Position numbers and translations under genes: made by a program. Of a stretch of 64,000 bases of DNA, positions 49,364 to 57,265 are shown in pieces (the first letter of the stretch is position 1; each line of letters opens with the position of its first letter). Under the pieces are notes generated by a model that was not told the DNA's origin, did not search any database, and saw only the letters and a program-made list of their open reading frames with translations. This stretch comes from Lentzea aerocolonigenes (GTDB lineage Bacteria > Actinomycetota > Actinomycetes > Mycobacteriales > Pseudonocardiaceae): NCBI RefSeq assembly GCF_000974445.1, contig NZ_BBOJ01000004.1, forward strand, positions 62,001 through 126,000, read 5' to 3'.

Positions 49364-49444
49364 CTGACCATTACTCGTTAACCAGACCGTGCTGTACCGG
49401 CCACAGTAGACCGTGGTCTAATCCCACACCAGAAAGGAGCCGAA

Positions 49445-50203
49445 TTGAGCATTTACCTCAACGGCACGCTCTGGGTTCTCGGTGCCGCGGTCATCTCGGC
49501 CGTCCTCGTCGTCATCACCCGCCGGTTCGGCTCGGACGAGGTGGCGGAGAAGAACCTCGGCGCCGGCGGCTCGGTGTTCAGCATCGTCGCGGGCCTGCAC
49601 GCCGTCCTGGTCGCCTTCATCCTGATCTCGCTGTTCGACGCCTCCAACGGCGCGGAGGAACAGGTGCAGAAGGAGGCCAACGCGCTCGTCGCGGTGACCT
49701 GGGCGTCCGGCTCGCTCCCGGAACCCGCGAAGTCCACAGTGGACCGGCTGGTGCGCGACTACGTGTCGACCGTCGTCGACGACGAATGGCCCCGCATGCG
49801 TGAGGGCGAAGACGTCGACAACAAGGGCTGGACCACGTTGAACCAGCTCAGGGACACGATCGCCACCGCGGCGCCGGACGGTGACTGGCAGCAGGACCGC
49901 AAGGCCGAAGCCGCGAACCAGCTGTGGCAGGTCTACCAGGCCAGGCAGGAACGGCTGGACGCGGCGGGCAACGGCGTCAACCCGGTCGTGTGGCTCGCGT
50001 TGCTGATCGGCACCGGACTGTCACTGCTGTTCCCGTACCTGTTCGGCGGCCCGAACCTGATCTCGCAGCTGCTGATCACCATCACGCTGAGCTCGACGCT
50101 GGTTCTGCTGCTGTTCGCGATCTACCAGATGCAGAACCCGTTCAGCGGCGGCGTGCACATCCCGCCGGACGCGTTCAGCGCCGCACTGGACCGGCTGAGC
50201 TAA
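49445..50203 (+). CDS. DUF4239-type membrane protein
   Basis: A 252-residue membrane protein. Two N-terminal helices (TLWVLGAAVISAVLVVI; FSIVAGLHAVLVAFILISLFDA) flank the conserved Glu/Asn-rich stretch EEQVQKEANALVAV, which is followed by an extracytoplasmic or cytoplasmic helical domain (~90-175) and two C-terminal helices. The layout matches the DUF4239 group (bestrophin-like). The TTG start at 49445 is 6 nt after AAAGGAG. The 3' end overlaps the EcsC gene on the other strand by 4 nt. Confidence 0.86.
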   Translation: MSIYLNGTLWVLGAAVISAVLVVITRRFGSDEVAEKNLGAGGSVFSIVAGLHAVLVAFILISLFDASNGAEEQVQKEANALVAVTWASGSLPEPAKSTVDRLVRDYVSTVVDDEWPRMREGEDVDNKGWTTLNQLRDTIATAAPDGDWQQDRKAEAANQLWQVYQARQERLDAAGNGVNPVVWLALLIGTGLSLLFPYLFGGPNLISQLLITITLSSTLVLLLFAIYQMQNPFSGGVHIPPDAFSAALDRLS

Positions 50204-50856
50204 CGCGAATCGGTCATTCCGTCCGCTTCTTCGATCTCGACGGAGAGCACTTCGCCGTCGATGACCTTCGGCAACACGTCGGTGCGGCTGAAGTAGCGAT
50301 TCGCGAATGCGCCGACCGCTCTGGTCGAGGCGGCGTCGACGCCACCACCGATGACGCCGCCCAGCACCGGAACACCCTTCACCGCGATGCTGCCGAGCTT
50401 TTTTGTACCGTATTTTGTGATGAGTGCCGACGCGGCCTTCTTGGTGAACTGCTTGATGCCGACCTTTTTGAACAGCTCGGTTCCGGCATTGCCGAGCAGG
50501 CACAGCAGGATGGCTGTCTGCACCTCTTCGCTGTCGACGTCGTGGCCGCGCAACGACGCGATGGACGCGATGAGGTGCGTCTGGATCACGTAGGCGGCCG
50601 CGACGTTCGACGGCAGCGAGATCGGCAACGTGATCAGGCCGCCGAGGTTCGTGATGAAACCCTGCGCGCCGGCCAGCGCGACGTGGGTGCGGATGAGGTG
50701 CTTGATCGCGTCGGTCTCGTCGCCCTTCTTGACGAGCGCGTCGGACGCGGCCTCGCGGGCACTCTTGAACGGGCCGAACCCGTCCACGCCCGCACGCAGC
50801 AGGTAGTCGGCGATGCCCTGCTGGACCTTGTTCAGCTCACCCTTGGACTCAGCCAC
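50200..50856 (-). CDS. EcsC family protein
   Basis: A 218-residue protein with LITLPISLPSNVAAAYVIQTHLIASIASLRGHD and TAILLCLLGNAGTELFKKVGIK, both EcsC-family motifs, and a glycine-rich VPVLGGVIGGGVDAAST hydrophobic hairpin that may associate with membrane. Function uncertain (EcsC is linked to an ABC exporter in bacilli, but none is nearby here). GTG 50856 follows a TAATGT -10 by 7 nt and has no ribosome site. Confidence 0.88.
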   Translation of the reverse strand: MAESKGELNKVQQGIADYLLRAGVDGFGPFKSAREAASDALVKKGDETDAIKHLIRTHVALAGAQGFITNLGGLITLPISLPSNVAAAYVIQTHLIASIASLRGHDVDSEEVQTAILLCLLGNAGTELFKKVGIKQFTKKAASALITKYGTKKLGSIAVKGVPVLGGVIGGGVDAASTRAVGAFANRYFSRTDVLPKVIDGEVLSVEIEEADGMTDSR

Positions 50857-50863
50857 GAACCCG

Positions 50864-50869
50864 ACATTA
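50864..50869 (-). promoter_or_regulatory. -10 box of the EcsC gene overlapping the folD stop codon
   Basis: TAATGT on the minus strand shares its TAA with the folD stop codon and ends 7 nt before the EcsC GTG. The gene can thus be transcribed on its own as a leaderless message. Confidence 0.6.
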
Positions 50870-51703
50870 CGCGTCCAGCTCGCGCCACGCGGCGTCAACG
50901 GTCTGTTCCAGCAGAACCGCAATCGTGGTGGGACCGACTCCTCCGGGCACGGGCGTGATCAAGGCGTCCTTCACCGCGTCGAAGTCGACGTCGCCGACGT
51001 TGCCCTCGTTGTAGCCGGCGTCGATCACCACCGCGCCGGGCTTGATCCAGTCGCCCTGGACGAACCGCGGCTTGCCCACCGCCGCGACCACGACGTCCGC
51101 GGTGCGCACGATGTCAGCGAGGCCAACGGTCTTCGAGTGGCAGATCGTGACCGTGGCGTCGCGGGCCAGCAGCAGCATCGCCGCGGGCTTGCCGAGGATC
51201 GGGCTCCGGCCGATCACGACCGCGTGCTTGCCCGCGACGTCGACCTCGTACGCGTCCAGCAGGCGCATGATCCCACCGGGTGTGCAGGACACGAACTCGT
51301 TGTGGCCGAAGGACATCCCGGCGAACGAGTGCATCGTCACGCCGTCGACGTCCTTGTGCGGCACGATCGCCTCGAACGCGGCGCGCTCGTCGACGTGGTG
51401 CGGCACCGGGTGCTGTAGCAGGATGCCGTGCACCGCCGGGTCGTCCGACAGCTCACGGATCTTCGCCACGAGTTCCTCGGTCGTGGTTTCGTGCGGCAGC
51501 GCCACGTGGCGGGACTCGAGTCCCGCCTTGTGGCACCGGTTCTGCTTCATCCGCACGTACGTGACAGACGCGGGGTCGTCGCCGACGATCACGGTGGCCA
51601 GGCACGGTTTGCGGCCTGTGCGCGAGGTGTAGTCGGCGGCCTTTTCGGACGCCCGCGCAACGATGTCGCGCGCGAGCTCGGTTCCACGCATGAGGTTCGT
51701 CAT
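50867..51703 (-). CDS. folD: Bifunctional methylene-THF dehydrogenase/methenyl-THF cyclohydrolase
   Basis: A 278-residue FolD: catalytic lysine in SVTYVRMKQNRC (~residue 54), cyclohydrolase/dehydrogenase motif GILLQHPVPHHVD (~97), NADP fold VVIGRSPILGKPAAMLLL (~165) and PVPGGVGPTTIAVLL (~258). It interconverts 5,10-methylene-, methenyl- and 10-formyl-tetrahydrofolate. ATG 51703 overlaps the upstream stop by one base (TGATG), so it is coupled to the dikinase-like gene, an unusual partner for folD. Confidence 0.95.
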   Translation of the reverse strand: MTNLMRGTELARDIVARASEKAADYTSRTGRKPCLATVIVGDDPASVTYVRMKQNRCHKAGLESRHVALPHETTTEELVAKIRELSDDPAVHGILLQHPVPHHVDERAAFEAIVPHKDVDGVTMHSFAGMSFGHNEFVSCTPGGIMRLLDAYEVDVAGKHAVVIGRSPILGKPAAMLLLARDATVTICHSKTVGLADIVRTADVVVAAVGKPRFVQGDWIKPGAVVIDAGYNEGNVGDVDFDAVKDALITPVPGGVGPTTIAVLLEQTVDAAWRELDA

Positions 51704-54186
51704 CAGTTCTCGAGTGTAGTGACCGCTCCCGTGCTGCCGTCCACAGTGATCCGCTCCCCGGTCTTGATCCGCGTCACAGCCTCCCGAACCCCCACCACCG
51801 CGGGGATTCCGTACTCGCGGGCGACGACCGCGCCGTGCGAGTTCGCGCCGCCCATCTCCATCACGAGGCCGCCGGCCGTCAGGAACAACGGCGTCCAGCC
51901 CGGGTCGGTCGACGGGGCGACGAGGATCTCGCCCGGTTCGAGGTGCGCGCCGACCGGGTCCATCACGACGCGCGCGATACCGGTGATCGTGCCCGCCGAC
52001 GCCGGGGTGCCGGCCAGGTCGCCTTCCACCGGGCCCCCGTGGTGCACGGCTTCGGCATCGGTGCCGTCCGACAACAGCACGCGCGGGATGTGCCGGCGCC
52101 GCATCTCGCGGTCGTACACCTCGCGGCGCGCGGCCACGACCGAGCGCAGATCTCCTTCCGCGGAGCGCATTTCCTCGAAGGTGAGGAAGTACACGTCGTC
52201 GGTCTGGGCGAGCCTGCCCCGGGCCACCAGTTCGGCGCCGAGGTCCGAGATCCGCTTCCGCAACGCGCCGAACAGGGTGATGATCAGGTACTTCGGGTAC
52301 TCCCGCAGGCCGGCGAGCAACCTGGTGCGGCGCAACGCGAAGCGCACGAACCAGCCGCGGCCCCACGCGCGGCGGGCCAGCGTTTCGATCATCGCCTCGG
52401 CTTCGGCGGCACCGCGCGCGAAGACCGCGTCCGGGGCGGCGTCGTCGTCTTCGAGACGCAGGAAGTTCCGCACCACGCCGGTGACGTACGTCGAGTCGTC
52501 GGACCACCGCGGCAGGCCCAGGTCGATCTCCGCGACGGCGCGGTGACCCCACTTCGCCAGGAAGCGATCGAGCTCCTTCGGTCGCTCGCCGTCCTGGAAC
52601 TGCCGCAGGGCAACGGGATCGCGCCGGATCTCCTGCGCGAGGTCCCACATCGCCATGTCCATCTCGGTGGTGATGTTGTTCGGCAGGCCGCGCAGAACGG
52701 TCTGCAGCTCGCCCGGCCGCGTCTTCACGATCTTGCTGACGAGGCCGAGCATCGCGAACCCGACGAGCGCGGTCGGCGCGAGTCGCGGCATCACCGGGAC
52801 GACGCACTGCCGCAGTGCCTGCTCGATCGAGAGGTTCGCGGACATCTCCAGGATTTCGCGTTCCATCAGCAACGCGTTCCGCACGGCTTTCTCCGGGTTC
52901 GCCACCGCCTTCCAGATGGTCACCGGCACGCGGAACCGGCGCGCGAGCCGCAGCACGCGCTTGATCGCGGGCCCCGGTGAGGAGTTCGTGATCGCGAACC
53001 GCGGGTCGTCGAACAGGCCGCGAAGCACCTCCGACGAGCGCGCCTCCATCACACCGAGCAGGCGCGTGACGAACTCGCGGCCCACCTTGCTCCGCAGCAC
53101 CTTGGTGACGTCGAAGAAGATCCGCTCGCCGTTCTCCACGTAGGACCGGCTCGCCGGATCTCCGATGATGATCTCGAAGGCCGACTTGGCGACCTCGCCG
53201 AACGCCGCCCGCCCCATCGGGGTGATCGGCCGTTCCAGGCCCTGCGCGAGGCTGAAGCAGAAGTAGACGTGATCATCGCCGTCGGGGTTGTCCGGCAACG
53301 GGAACAGCGTCGTGATCGGCCGCGCCTGCGTCAGGTGCAGCTCGCCGTCGGCGTCGATCGCCCACTCGGTGTCCTGCGGCGCGCCGTAGTGCTGCTGCAC
53401 CTTTCGGCCGAGGACGGCGAGCGCGTGGATCTGCCCGTCGGTCAGGCGGGGTTCCTCGTTCTCGCCCACCTCGACGTGCTCGGTACCGCCTCCCGGCAGC
53501 GACCGGATGACGAACTTCTTGTCCCCCAAGCGCTTCTCGACGATCTCACTGCCGTCGACGACGAAGTGGTCGGGATTGACCGCACCGGACACGACGGCCT
53601 CGCCGAGGCCGGGGCTCGCGTCGATGACGATCTGGTCGCGCTTGCCGGTGACCGGGTTTGCCGTGAACATCACGCCGGAGATAGCGGACTGCACCATCCG
53701 TTGCACGACAACGGCGAGGTAAGTGGTGCTGTGGTCGATGCCGTTGGTCTCGCGGTAGCTGACCGCTCGATCGGTCCACAGCGAGGCCCAGCACCGGCGC
53801 ACCGCGTCGACGACCTCGTCCTCGCCGACGACGTTGAGGAACGTGTCCTGCTGGCCGGCGAAACTCGCGAACGGCAGGTCCTCGGCCGTCGCGCTGGACC
53901 GCACGGCGACCGGCACGCCATCCCCTAGCTGGCGGTACGCGTTGACGATCGCATCGCGAATCTCCTGCGGCACAGCGGTTTCCAGCAACGTCCTGCGGGC
54001 GTTCTCCGGCGTGGTGCTCGCCAGGGCGTCCGCCTCGGCGACGGCGCGGTAGGCGTCCGTGGTGACGCAGAAGCCCTGCGGCACCGGCAGCCCCGCGCCG
54101 GTGAGCTCACCGAGGTTCGCGGCCTTGCCGCCGACGACGGCCAGCATGGTGCCGTCGATGGAGCTGAAGTCGATGACGAGCGACAT
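51703..54186 (-). CDS. PEP-synthase/rifampicin-phosphotransferase-like dikinase
   Basis: An 827-residue protein with an N-terminal ATP-grasp PPDK/PEP-synthase domain (~1-320, AVVGGKAANLGEL, AVRSSATAEDLPFASFAGQQDTFLN) and a long divergent middle (~320-720). The C-terminal mobile phospho-His domain follows (~735-827) with GGANSHGAVVAREYGIPAVVG. A missing PEP/pyruvate-binding barrel and the length fit the rifampicin phosphotransferase group rather than true PEP synthase. The middle lacks the HVYVSVGHQQMMTD-like rifampicin segment I would expect, so the acceptor is unknown. GGAGGGG precedes ATG; folD follows. Confidence 0.85.
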   Translation of the reverse strand: MSLVIDFSSIDGTMLAVVGGKAANLGELTGAGLPVPQGFCVTTDAYRAVAEADALASTTPENARRTLLETAVPQEIRDAIVNAYRQLGDGVPVAVRSSATAEDLPFASFAGQQDTFLNVVGEDEVVDAVRRCWASLWTDRAVSYRETNGIDHSTTYLAVVVQRMVQSAISGVMFTANPVTGKRDQIVIDASPGLGEAVVSGAVNPDHFVVDGSEIVEKRLGDKKFVIRSLPGGGTEHVEVGENEEPRLTDGQIHALAVLGRKVQQHYGAPQDTEWAIDADGELHLTQARPITTLFPLPDNPDGDDHVYFCFSLAQGLERPITPMGRAAFGEVAKSAFEIIIGDPASRSYVENGERIFFDVTKVLRSKVGREFVTRLLGVMEARSSEVLRGLFDDPRFAITNSSPGPAIKRVLRLARRFRVPVTIWKAVANPEKAVRNALLMEREILEMSANLSIEQALRQCVVPVMPRLAPTALVGFAMLGLVSKIVKTRPGELQTVLRGLPNNITTEMDMAMWDLAQEIRRDPVALRQFQDGERPKELDRFLAKWGHRAVAEIDLGLPRWSDDSTYVTGVVRNFLRLEDDDAAPDAVFARGAAEAEAMIETLARRAWGRGWFVRFALRRTRLLAGLREYPKYLIITLFGALRKRISDLGAELVARGRLAQTDDVYFLTFEEMRSAEGDLRSVVAARREVYDREMRRRHIPRVLLSDGTDAEAVHHGGPVEGDLAGTPASAGTITGIARVVMDPVGAHLEPGEILVAPSTDPGWTPLFLTAGGLVMEMGGANSHGAVVAREYGIPAVVGVREAVTRIKTGERITVDGSTGAVTTLEN

Positions 54187-54193
54187 GGTTCCC

Positions 54194-54212
54194 CTCCAGG
54201 GTCCGCCTGGAG
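54194..54212 (-). promoter_or_regulatory. Hairpin overlapping the ribosome site of the dikinase-like gene
   Basis: CTCCAGG (54194-54200) and CCTGGAG (54206-54212) form a 7-bp stem with a 5-nt loop. On the minus strand the 3' arm CCTGGAG continues into GGGG, so the GGAGGGG Shine-Dalgarno is half buried. Pairing is seen; effect on translation is inferred. Confidence 0.5.
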
Positions 54213-54259
54213 AGGAGGTTACGAGCGTCCGGCCAAAAACTCAACACGTGATGAATAAA

Positions 54260-55096
54260 TCACACCGTTGGAGTGAAATCCCTGATCAGAGCAGCGATCT
54301 CCGTGAGGTTCTCCTCCAGGGCGAAGTGGCCGGTGTCGAACAGGTGCAGCTGCGCGCCGGGCAGGTCGCGCAGGTAGGCCTTGGCGCCGGGCTCGATGAA
54401 GAACGGGTCGCCCGTGCCCCACGTGATCAACGTCGGGGGCTGGTGCTCGCGCAGGTAGGCCTGCCACTCCGGGTACTTGGCGACGTTGGAGTGGTAGTCG
54501 AGGGCGAGGTCGACCTGAGGTTCCGGGCGCAGGTCGAGGTAGTGCTGGTCGAGCGTCCACGTGTCGGGCGAGATCGTCTCGGGGTCGCGCGCGCCTTCGA
54601 GGTAGCCGAACTTCGTGTACTCCAGCGCGAGCATGTCGCGGGCGGCCCGCCGGTCGCGGTTGGCGATGAAGTTCTTGGCCAGTTCGGAGAGGCCGTCCTC
54701 GTAGGCGTTGCCGTTCTGCACGATCAGACCGTTGATCCACTCCGGGTGGCGGGTCGCGATGCGGAAGCCGACCGGGGCGCCGAAGTCGAACACGTACATC
54801 CGGAAGCCCGTGAACCCGACGGTTTCCAGGAACTTCTCGATGGTGTCGGCGAGGAAGTCGAAGCTGTACTGCCGCTGGGGCGCGTCGCTGTGGCCCGAGC
54901 CGGGGTTGTCGGGCGCGATGACGTGGAAGTCGTCCTTGAGCTCCTCGATCAGCCGCGCGTACTGGTGCGAAGCGGACGGAAAGCCGTGCAGGAGCAGGAG
55001 TTTGGGCGCGTCCGAGTCACCGGCCTCCCGATAGAAGATCTTGATGCCGTCGACGTCGGCGAACCGGTGCCTGGTCACATGCGTCTTTGTGGTCAT
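54260..55096 (-). CDS. Alpha/beta hydrolase with Asp nucleophile (epoxide hydrolase/dehalogenase-like)
   Basis: A 278-residue hydrolase: oxyanion HGFPSASHQYARLI (~38), nucleophile elbow VFDFGAPVGFR (~102), where Asp replaces the usual Ser, acid in TGDPFF (~227) and catalytic His in DTGHFALEE (~253). The Asp elbow is typical of epoxide hydrolases and haloalkane dehalogenases. A cap domain (~130-210) has the YLDLRPEPQVDLALDYHSNVAKYPEWQ stretch common to an uncharacterised subgroup. Divergent from a CGNR-type regulator, whose candidate operator lies 5 bp upstream. Confidence 0.9.
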   Translation of the reverse strand: MTTKTHVTRHRFADVDGIKIFYREAGDSDAPKLLLLHGFPSASHQYARLIEELKDDFHVIAPDNPGSGHSDAPQRQYSFDFLADTIEKFLETVGFTGFRMYVFDFGAPVGFRIATRHPEWINGLIVQNGNAYEDGLSELAKNFIANRDRRAARDMLALEYTKFGYLEGARDPETISPDTWTLDQHYLDLRPEPQVDLALDYHSNVAKYPEWQAYLREHQPPTLITWGTGDPFFIEPGAKAYLRDLPGAQLHLFDTGHFALEENLTEIAALIRDFTPTV

Positions 55097-55100
55097 AACG

Positions 55101-55135
55101 CATTAGACTAATGATAACTCGCCATGTTGTACAGT
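55101..55135. promoter_or_regulatory. Shared control region: palindrome CATTAGACTAATG and leaderless -10
   Basis: CATTAGACTAATG (55101-55113) is a perfect 6-1-6 palindrome placed between the hydrolase start and the CGNR gene. TACAGT (55130-55135) is 7 nt before the CGNR GTG, predicting a leaderless transcript. A regulator bound at the palindrome would cover the leftward hydrolase promoter and lie near the rightward one. Confidence 0.65.
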
Positions 55136-55142
55136 TAGAGAC

Positions 55143-55601
55143 GTGCTCGCACTGGACTTCGTCAACACATTGACAGCCGAGGAGGACCGCCTGCCCCAGT
55201 GGCTGGCCGAGCAGGGTCTCCCCTGGTCGGAGGCCGTTCTGGAGCTGCGCGGCCACGTCGAGGCCGCCGTGCTCGCGGCACGGGACGGCAGGGAGCCTGA
55301 TCTCGCGCCGGTGAACGCGGCACTGCGCGGCGCCCCGGCGTACGAGGTGCTGTCGTGGTCCGGTTCCGTCGTGCGGACGAAGGAACGGGAGGGCGACGAG
55401 GTCACGCGGGCGCTCGCCGTGCTGGCGGGTGCGACCGCGGACCTGCTGACGTCACCGGCCGTGCTGAAGGTGAAGACGTGCGAGGGGCCGGGGTGCCGGT
55501 TGCTGTTCGTGCCCGCGCACCCGCGACGCCGGTGGTGCGATCCCGCGACGTGCGGGAACCGGGTGCGGGTGGCGCGGTACTACCAGCGGCACAAGGACTA
55601 G
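55143..55601 (+). CDS. CGNR zinc-finger (ABATE-type) putative regulator
   Basis: A 152-residue protein: LDFVNTLTAEEDRLPQWLAEQGL at the N-terminus is the ABATE/stress-response domain, and CEGPGCRLLFVPAHPRRRWCDPATCGNRVRVARYYQRHK is the CGNR zinc finger (four cysteines, ~115-150). These proteins are putative transcriptional regulators. It is divergent from the Asp-type hydrolase and probably controls it. GTG 55143 is leaderless by position. Confidence 0.92.
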   Translation: MLALDFVNTLTAEEDRLPQWLAEQGLPWSEAVLELRGHVEAAVLAARDGREPDLAPVNAALRGAPAYEVLSWSGSVVRTKEREGDEVTRALAVLAGATADLLTSPAVLKVKTCEGPGCRLLFVPAHPRRRWCDPATCGNRVRVARYYQRHKD

Positions 55602-56479
55602 CGGCGCACCCAGTCCGGGAGGGGTTCGCGTTCGTCACGCCAGTCGGGCGGCGGTGTCGCGATGATGCCGCCGACGATCGCGGAGGTGGTGTCGACGTCG
55701 CCGCCCGCCTCGACGCACGTCGTGATGGCGGCACGGTAGTCGCCGAGGTGGCGAGCGGCGACCCAGAGCGTGAACGGCACGGTGTCCTGCGCCGTCACGC
55801 GTGAACCGTTCCCGAGGACGTACGCGGCCTCCTCGGCGGTCCGGATCCGGCGCGCCTTCTCGATCCCCTTGCGCACGAAGGAGTCCTCGAGGTGGTCGAG
55901 GACGGTGCCGAGCAGGTCCGGCGGTGGCGTGCCGGTCAGCCTGGCCTTCGCCGCGACGGCCGCCGCGTGCGCCACGGCGAGGCCACCCATGACGCCCTCC
56001 GGGTGCTGGTGCGTGACCTCGCTGGCCCGGATCGCCTGCGTGGTCACGGTTTTCGGGTCGTCGGCGAAGTACGCGCCGAGTGGCGCGATCCGCATCGCGG
56101 CGCCGTTGCCGCACGAACCCTGGCCGTTGAACGCGCTTCCGGCCGCCTCTTTCCACGGCGTGCCCTGGCGGATCTTGCGCAGGATGGTGAAAGCTCCGGC
56201 GCCGTAACCGCGATAGGGCTCGCAGCGATCGGCGAAGGTCGCCGCGAGCCGGTCCTGGTGGACATCACCGTGATCACGGAGCTCGGCGACGAGGTTGCAG
56301 GCCATTTCGGTGTCGTCGGTCCACTCCCACGGCCCTCGTGGCGGCTTGCCGGCCACGAGGTCGGGCAGCGAGCGGCCGACCATGAAGAACTGTGCGCCCA
56401 GAGCGTCGCCGACGGAGAGCCCGTCGAGCGAGTCGTATGCGAGGTCCAGGCGCGCACGAGCATGCAGAACTATGCGCAT
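55598..56479 (-). CDS. ADP-ribosylglycohydrolase (DraG/ARH) family protein
   Basis: A 293-residue all-helical hydrolase. Mg-ligand clusters are GDALGAQFF (~24), WEWTDDTEMA (~50) and the late AGGDVDTTSAIVGG (~255); HQHPEGVMGGLAVAHAAA (~155) is also family-typical. Members remove ADP-ribose from arginine, from acetyl-ADP-ribose or from other substrates. ATG 56479 lies 8 nt after a TAAAAT -10 (leaderless). Its tail overlaps the CGNR gene by 4 nt. Confidence 0.92.
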   Translation of the reverse strand: MRIVLHARARLDLAYDSLDGLSVGDALGAQFFMVGRSLPDLVAGKPPRGPWEWTDDTEMACNLVAELRDHGDVHQDRLAATFADRCEPYRGYGAGAFTILRKIRQGTPWKEAAGSAFNGQGSCGNGAAMRIAPLGAYFADDPKTVTTQAIRASEVTHQHPEGVMGGLAVAHAAAVAAKARLTGTPPPDLLGTVLDHLEDSFVRKGIEKARRIRTAEEAAYVLGNGSRVTAQDTVPFTLWVAARHLGDYRAAITTCVEAGGDVDTTSAIVGGIIATPPPDWRDEREPLPDWVRR

Positions 56480-56487
56480 CGCCTGCT

Positions 56488-56493
56488 ATTTTA
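56488..56493 (-). promoter_or_regulatory. -10 box of the ADP-ribosylglycohydrolase gene
   Basis: TAAAAT on the minus strand, 8 nt before the ATG, with AGCAGGCG between and no ribosome site. Confidence 0.65.
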
Positions 56494-56512
56494 CCTTGCC
56501 CCGCAACGGATT

Positions 56513-57190
56513 TCAGGCGATCACGGCACCGCCGTCGACGGTGAGGATCGTGCCGGTCGCCCACGGCTGCGTCATCAGGTAGAGGTACGCGTGCGCGATC
56601 TCCTCGACCTCACCGACGCGCTGGAGCGGCAACGTGGCCGCGACGCCCGCGTAGATCGGCTCGGCGTCCGGTCCCCACAACGGGCTGCGCACCACGCCGG
56701 GGCTGACCGCGTTGACCCGCACCGGCGCGAGTTCCACGGCCAGCGCCTTGGTCAGTGCCTCCACCGCGCCGCAGATGCTCGCCGCGACCGCCCAGCCCGG
56801 TCCCGGCCGGTCCTTCGCGATGCCGGTGGTGAGCGTGATGGACGTGGTGACGTCGGCGGCTTTGACCGCGTCGAGCACGCTGAAGTACCTGAGGCCGAAG
56901 AAAGACCTCGCGCGGTCCCGGTCGAAGTCGGTGAGCGCCATCAGTTCGAGCGGCTCCCCCGCCGTGTACACGAGGTGGTCGATCTCGCCGATCGCCGTGA
57001 ACGCGTCGGCGACGGCGCCGGGATCGGTCAGGTCGGCAGGATGGGTGGCGATGCCGGGCTGCGGCCCTGGTTTGCGCGAGACGATCGTGACCTGAGCGCC
57101 CGCGTCCCGGGCCGCGTGCGCCGTTGCCAGGCCGATTCCCGAGGAGCCGCCGAGGATCGCGACCCGCTGTCCGTCCAGTGTGGATTTCAT
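56513..57190 (-). CDS. SDR family oxidoreductase lacking the usual catalytic tyrosine
   Basis: A 225-residue short-chain dehydrogenase: NAD(P) motif AILGGSSGIG (~residues 10-19), DHLVYTAG (~72), and RVNAVSPGVVRSPLW (~157). The usual Tyr-x-x-x-Lys site is replaced: the helix reads GPGWAVAASICGAVEALTKALA, with Trp/Val where Tyr is expected. A subgroup of SDRs has this feature, and its chemistry is unclear. ATG 57190. Divergent from a LysR regulator 71 bp away, which likely controls it. Confidence 0.9.
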   Translation of the reverse strand: MKSTLDGQRVAILGGSSGIGLATAHAARDAGAQVTIVSRKPGPQPGIATHPADLTDPGAVADAFTAIGEIDHLVYTAGEPLELMALTDFDRDRARSFFGLRYFSVLDAVKAADVTTSITLTTGIAKDRPGPGWAVAASICGAVEALTKALAVELAPVRVNAVSPGVVRSPLWGPDAEPIYAGVAATLPLQRVGEVEEIAHAYLYLMTQPWATGTILTVDGGAVIA

Positions 57191-57246
57191 GGTTCCCAGC
57201 GTGCTCCGCTGAGGAGCCGGCGGTCCAAGACCTGCTCCGTCGCCTG

Positions 57247-57265
57247 CCATACCCTGGAGGTATGG
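57247..57265. promoter_or_regulatory. LysR operator overlapping the regulator start codon
   Basis: CCATACC-CTGGA-GGTATGG is a perfect 7-bp dyad with a 5-bp spacer, containing the T-N11-A LysR box, the GGAGG ribosome site and the ATG at 57262. Binding there would repress the regulator and could activate the divergent SDR gene. Confidence 0.75.

Noticed and set aside
38822-54230. Rifamycin-associated element (RAE) near helD or the dikinase-like gene
   Set aside because: I looked for the GGGGCTTGCGGCAAGGCCC-type inverted repeat upstream of both and did not find it.
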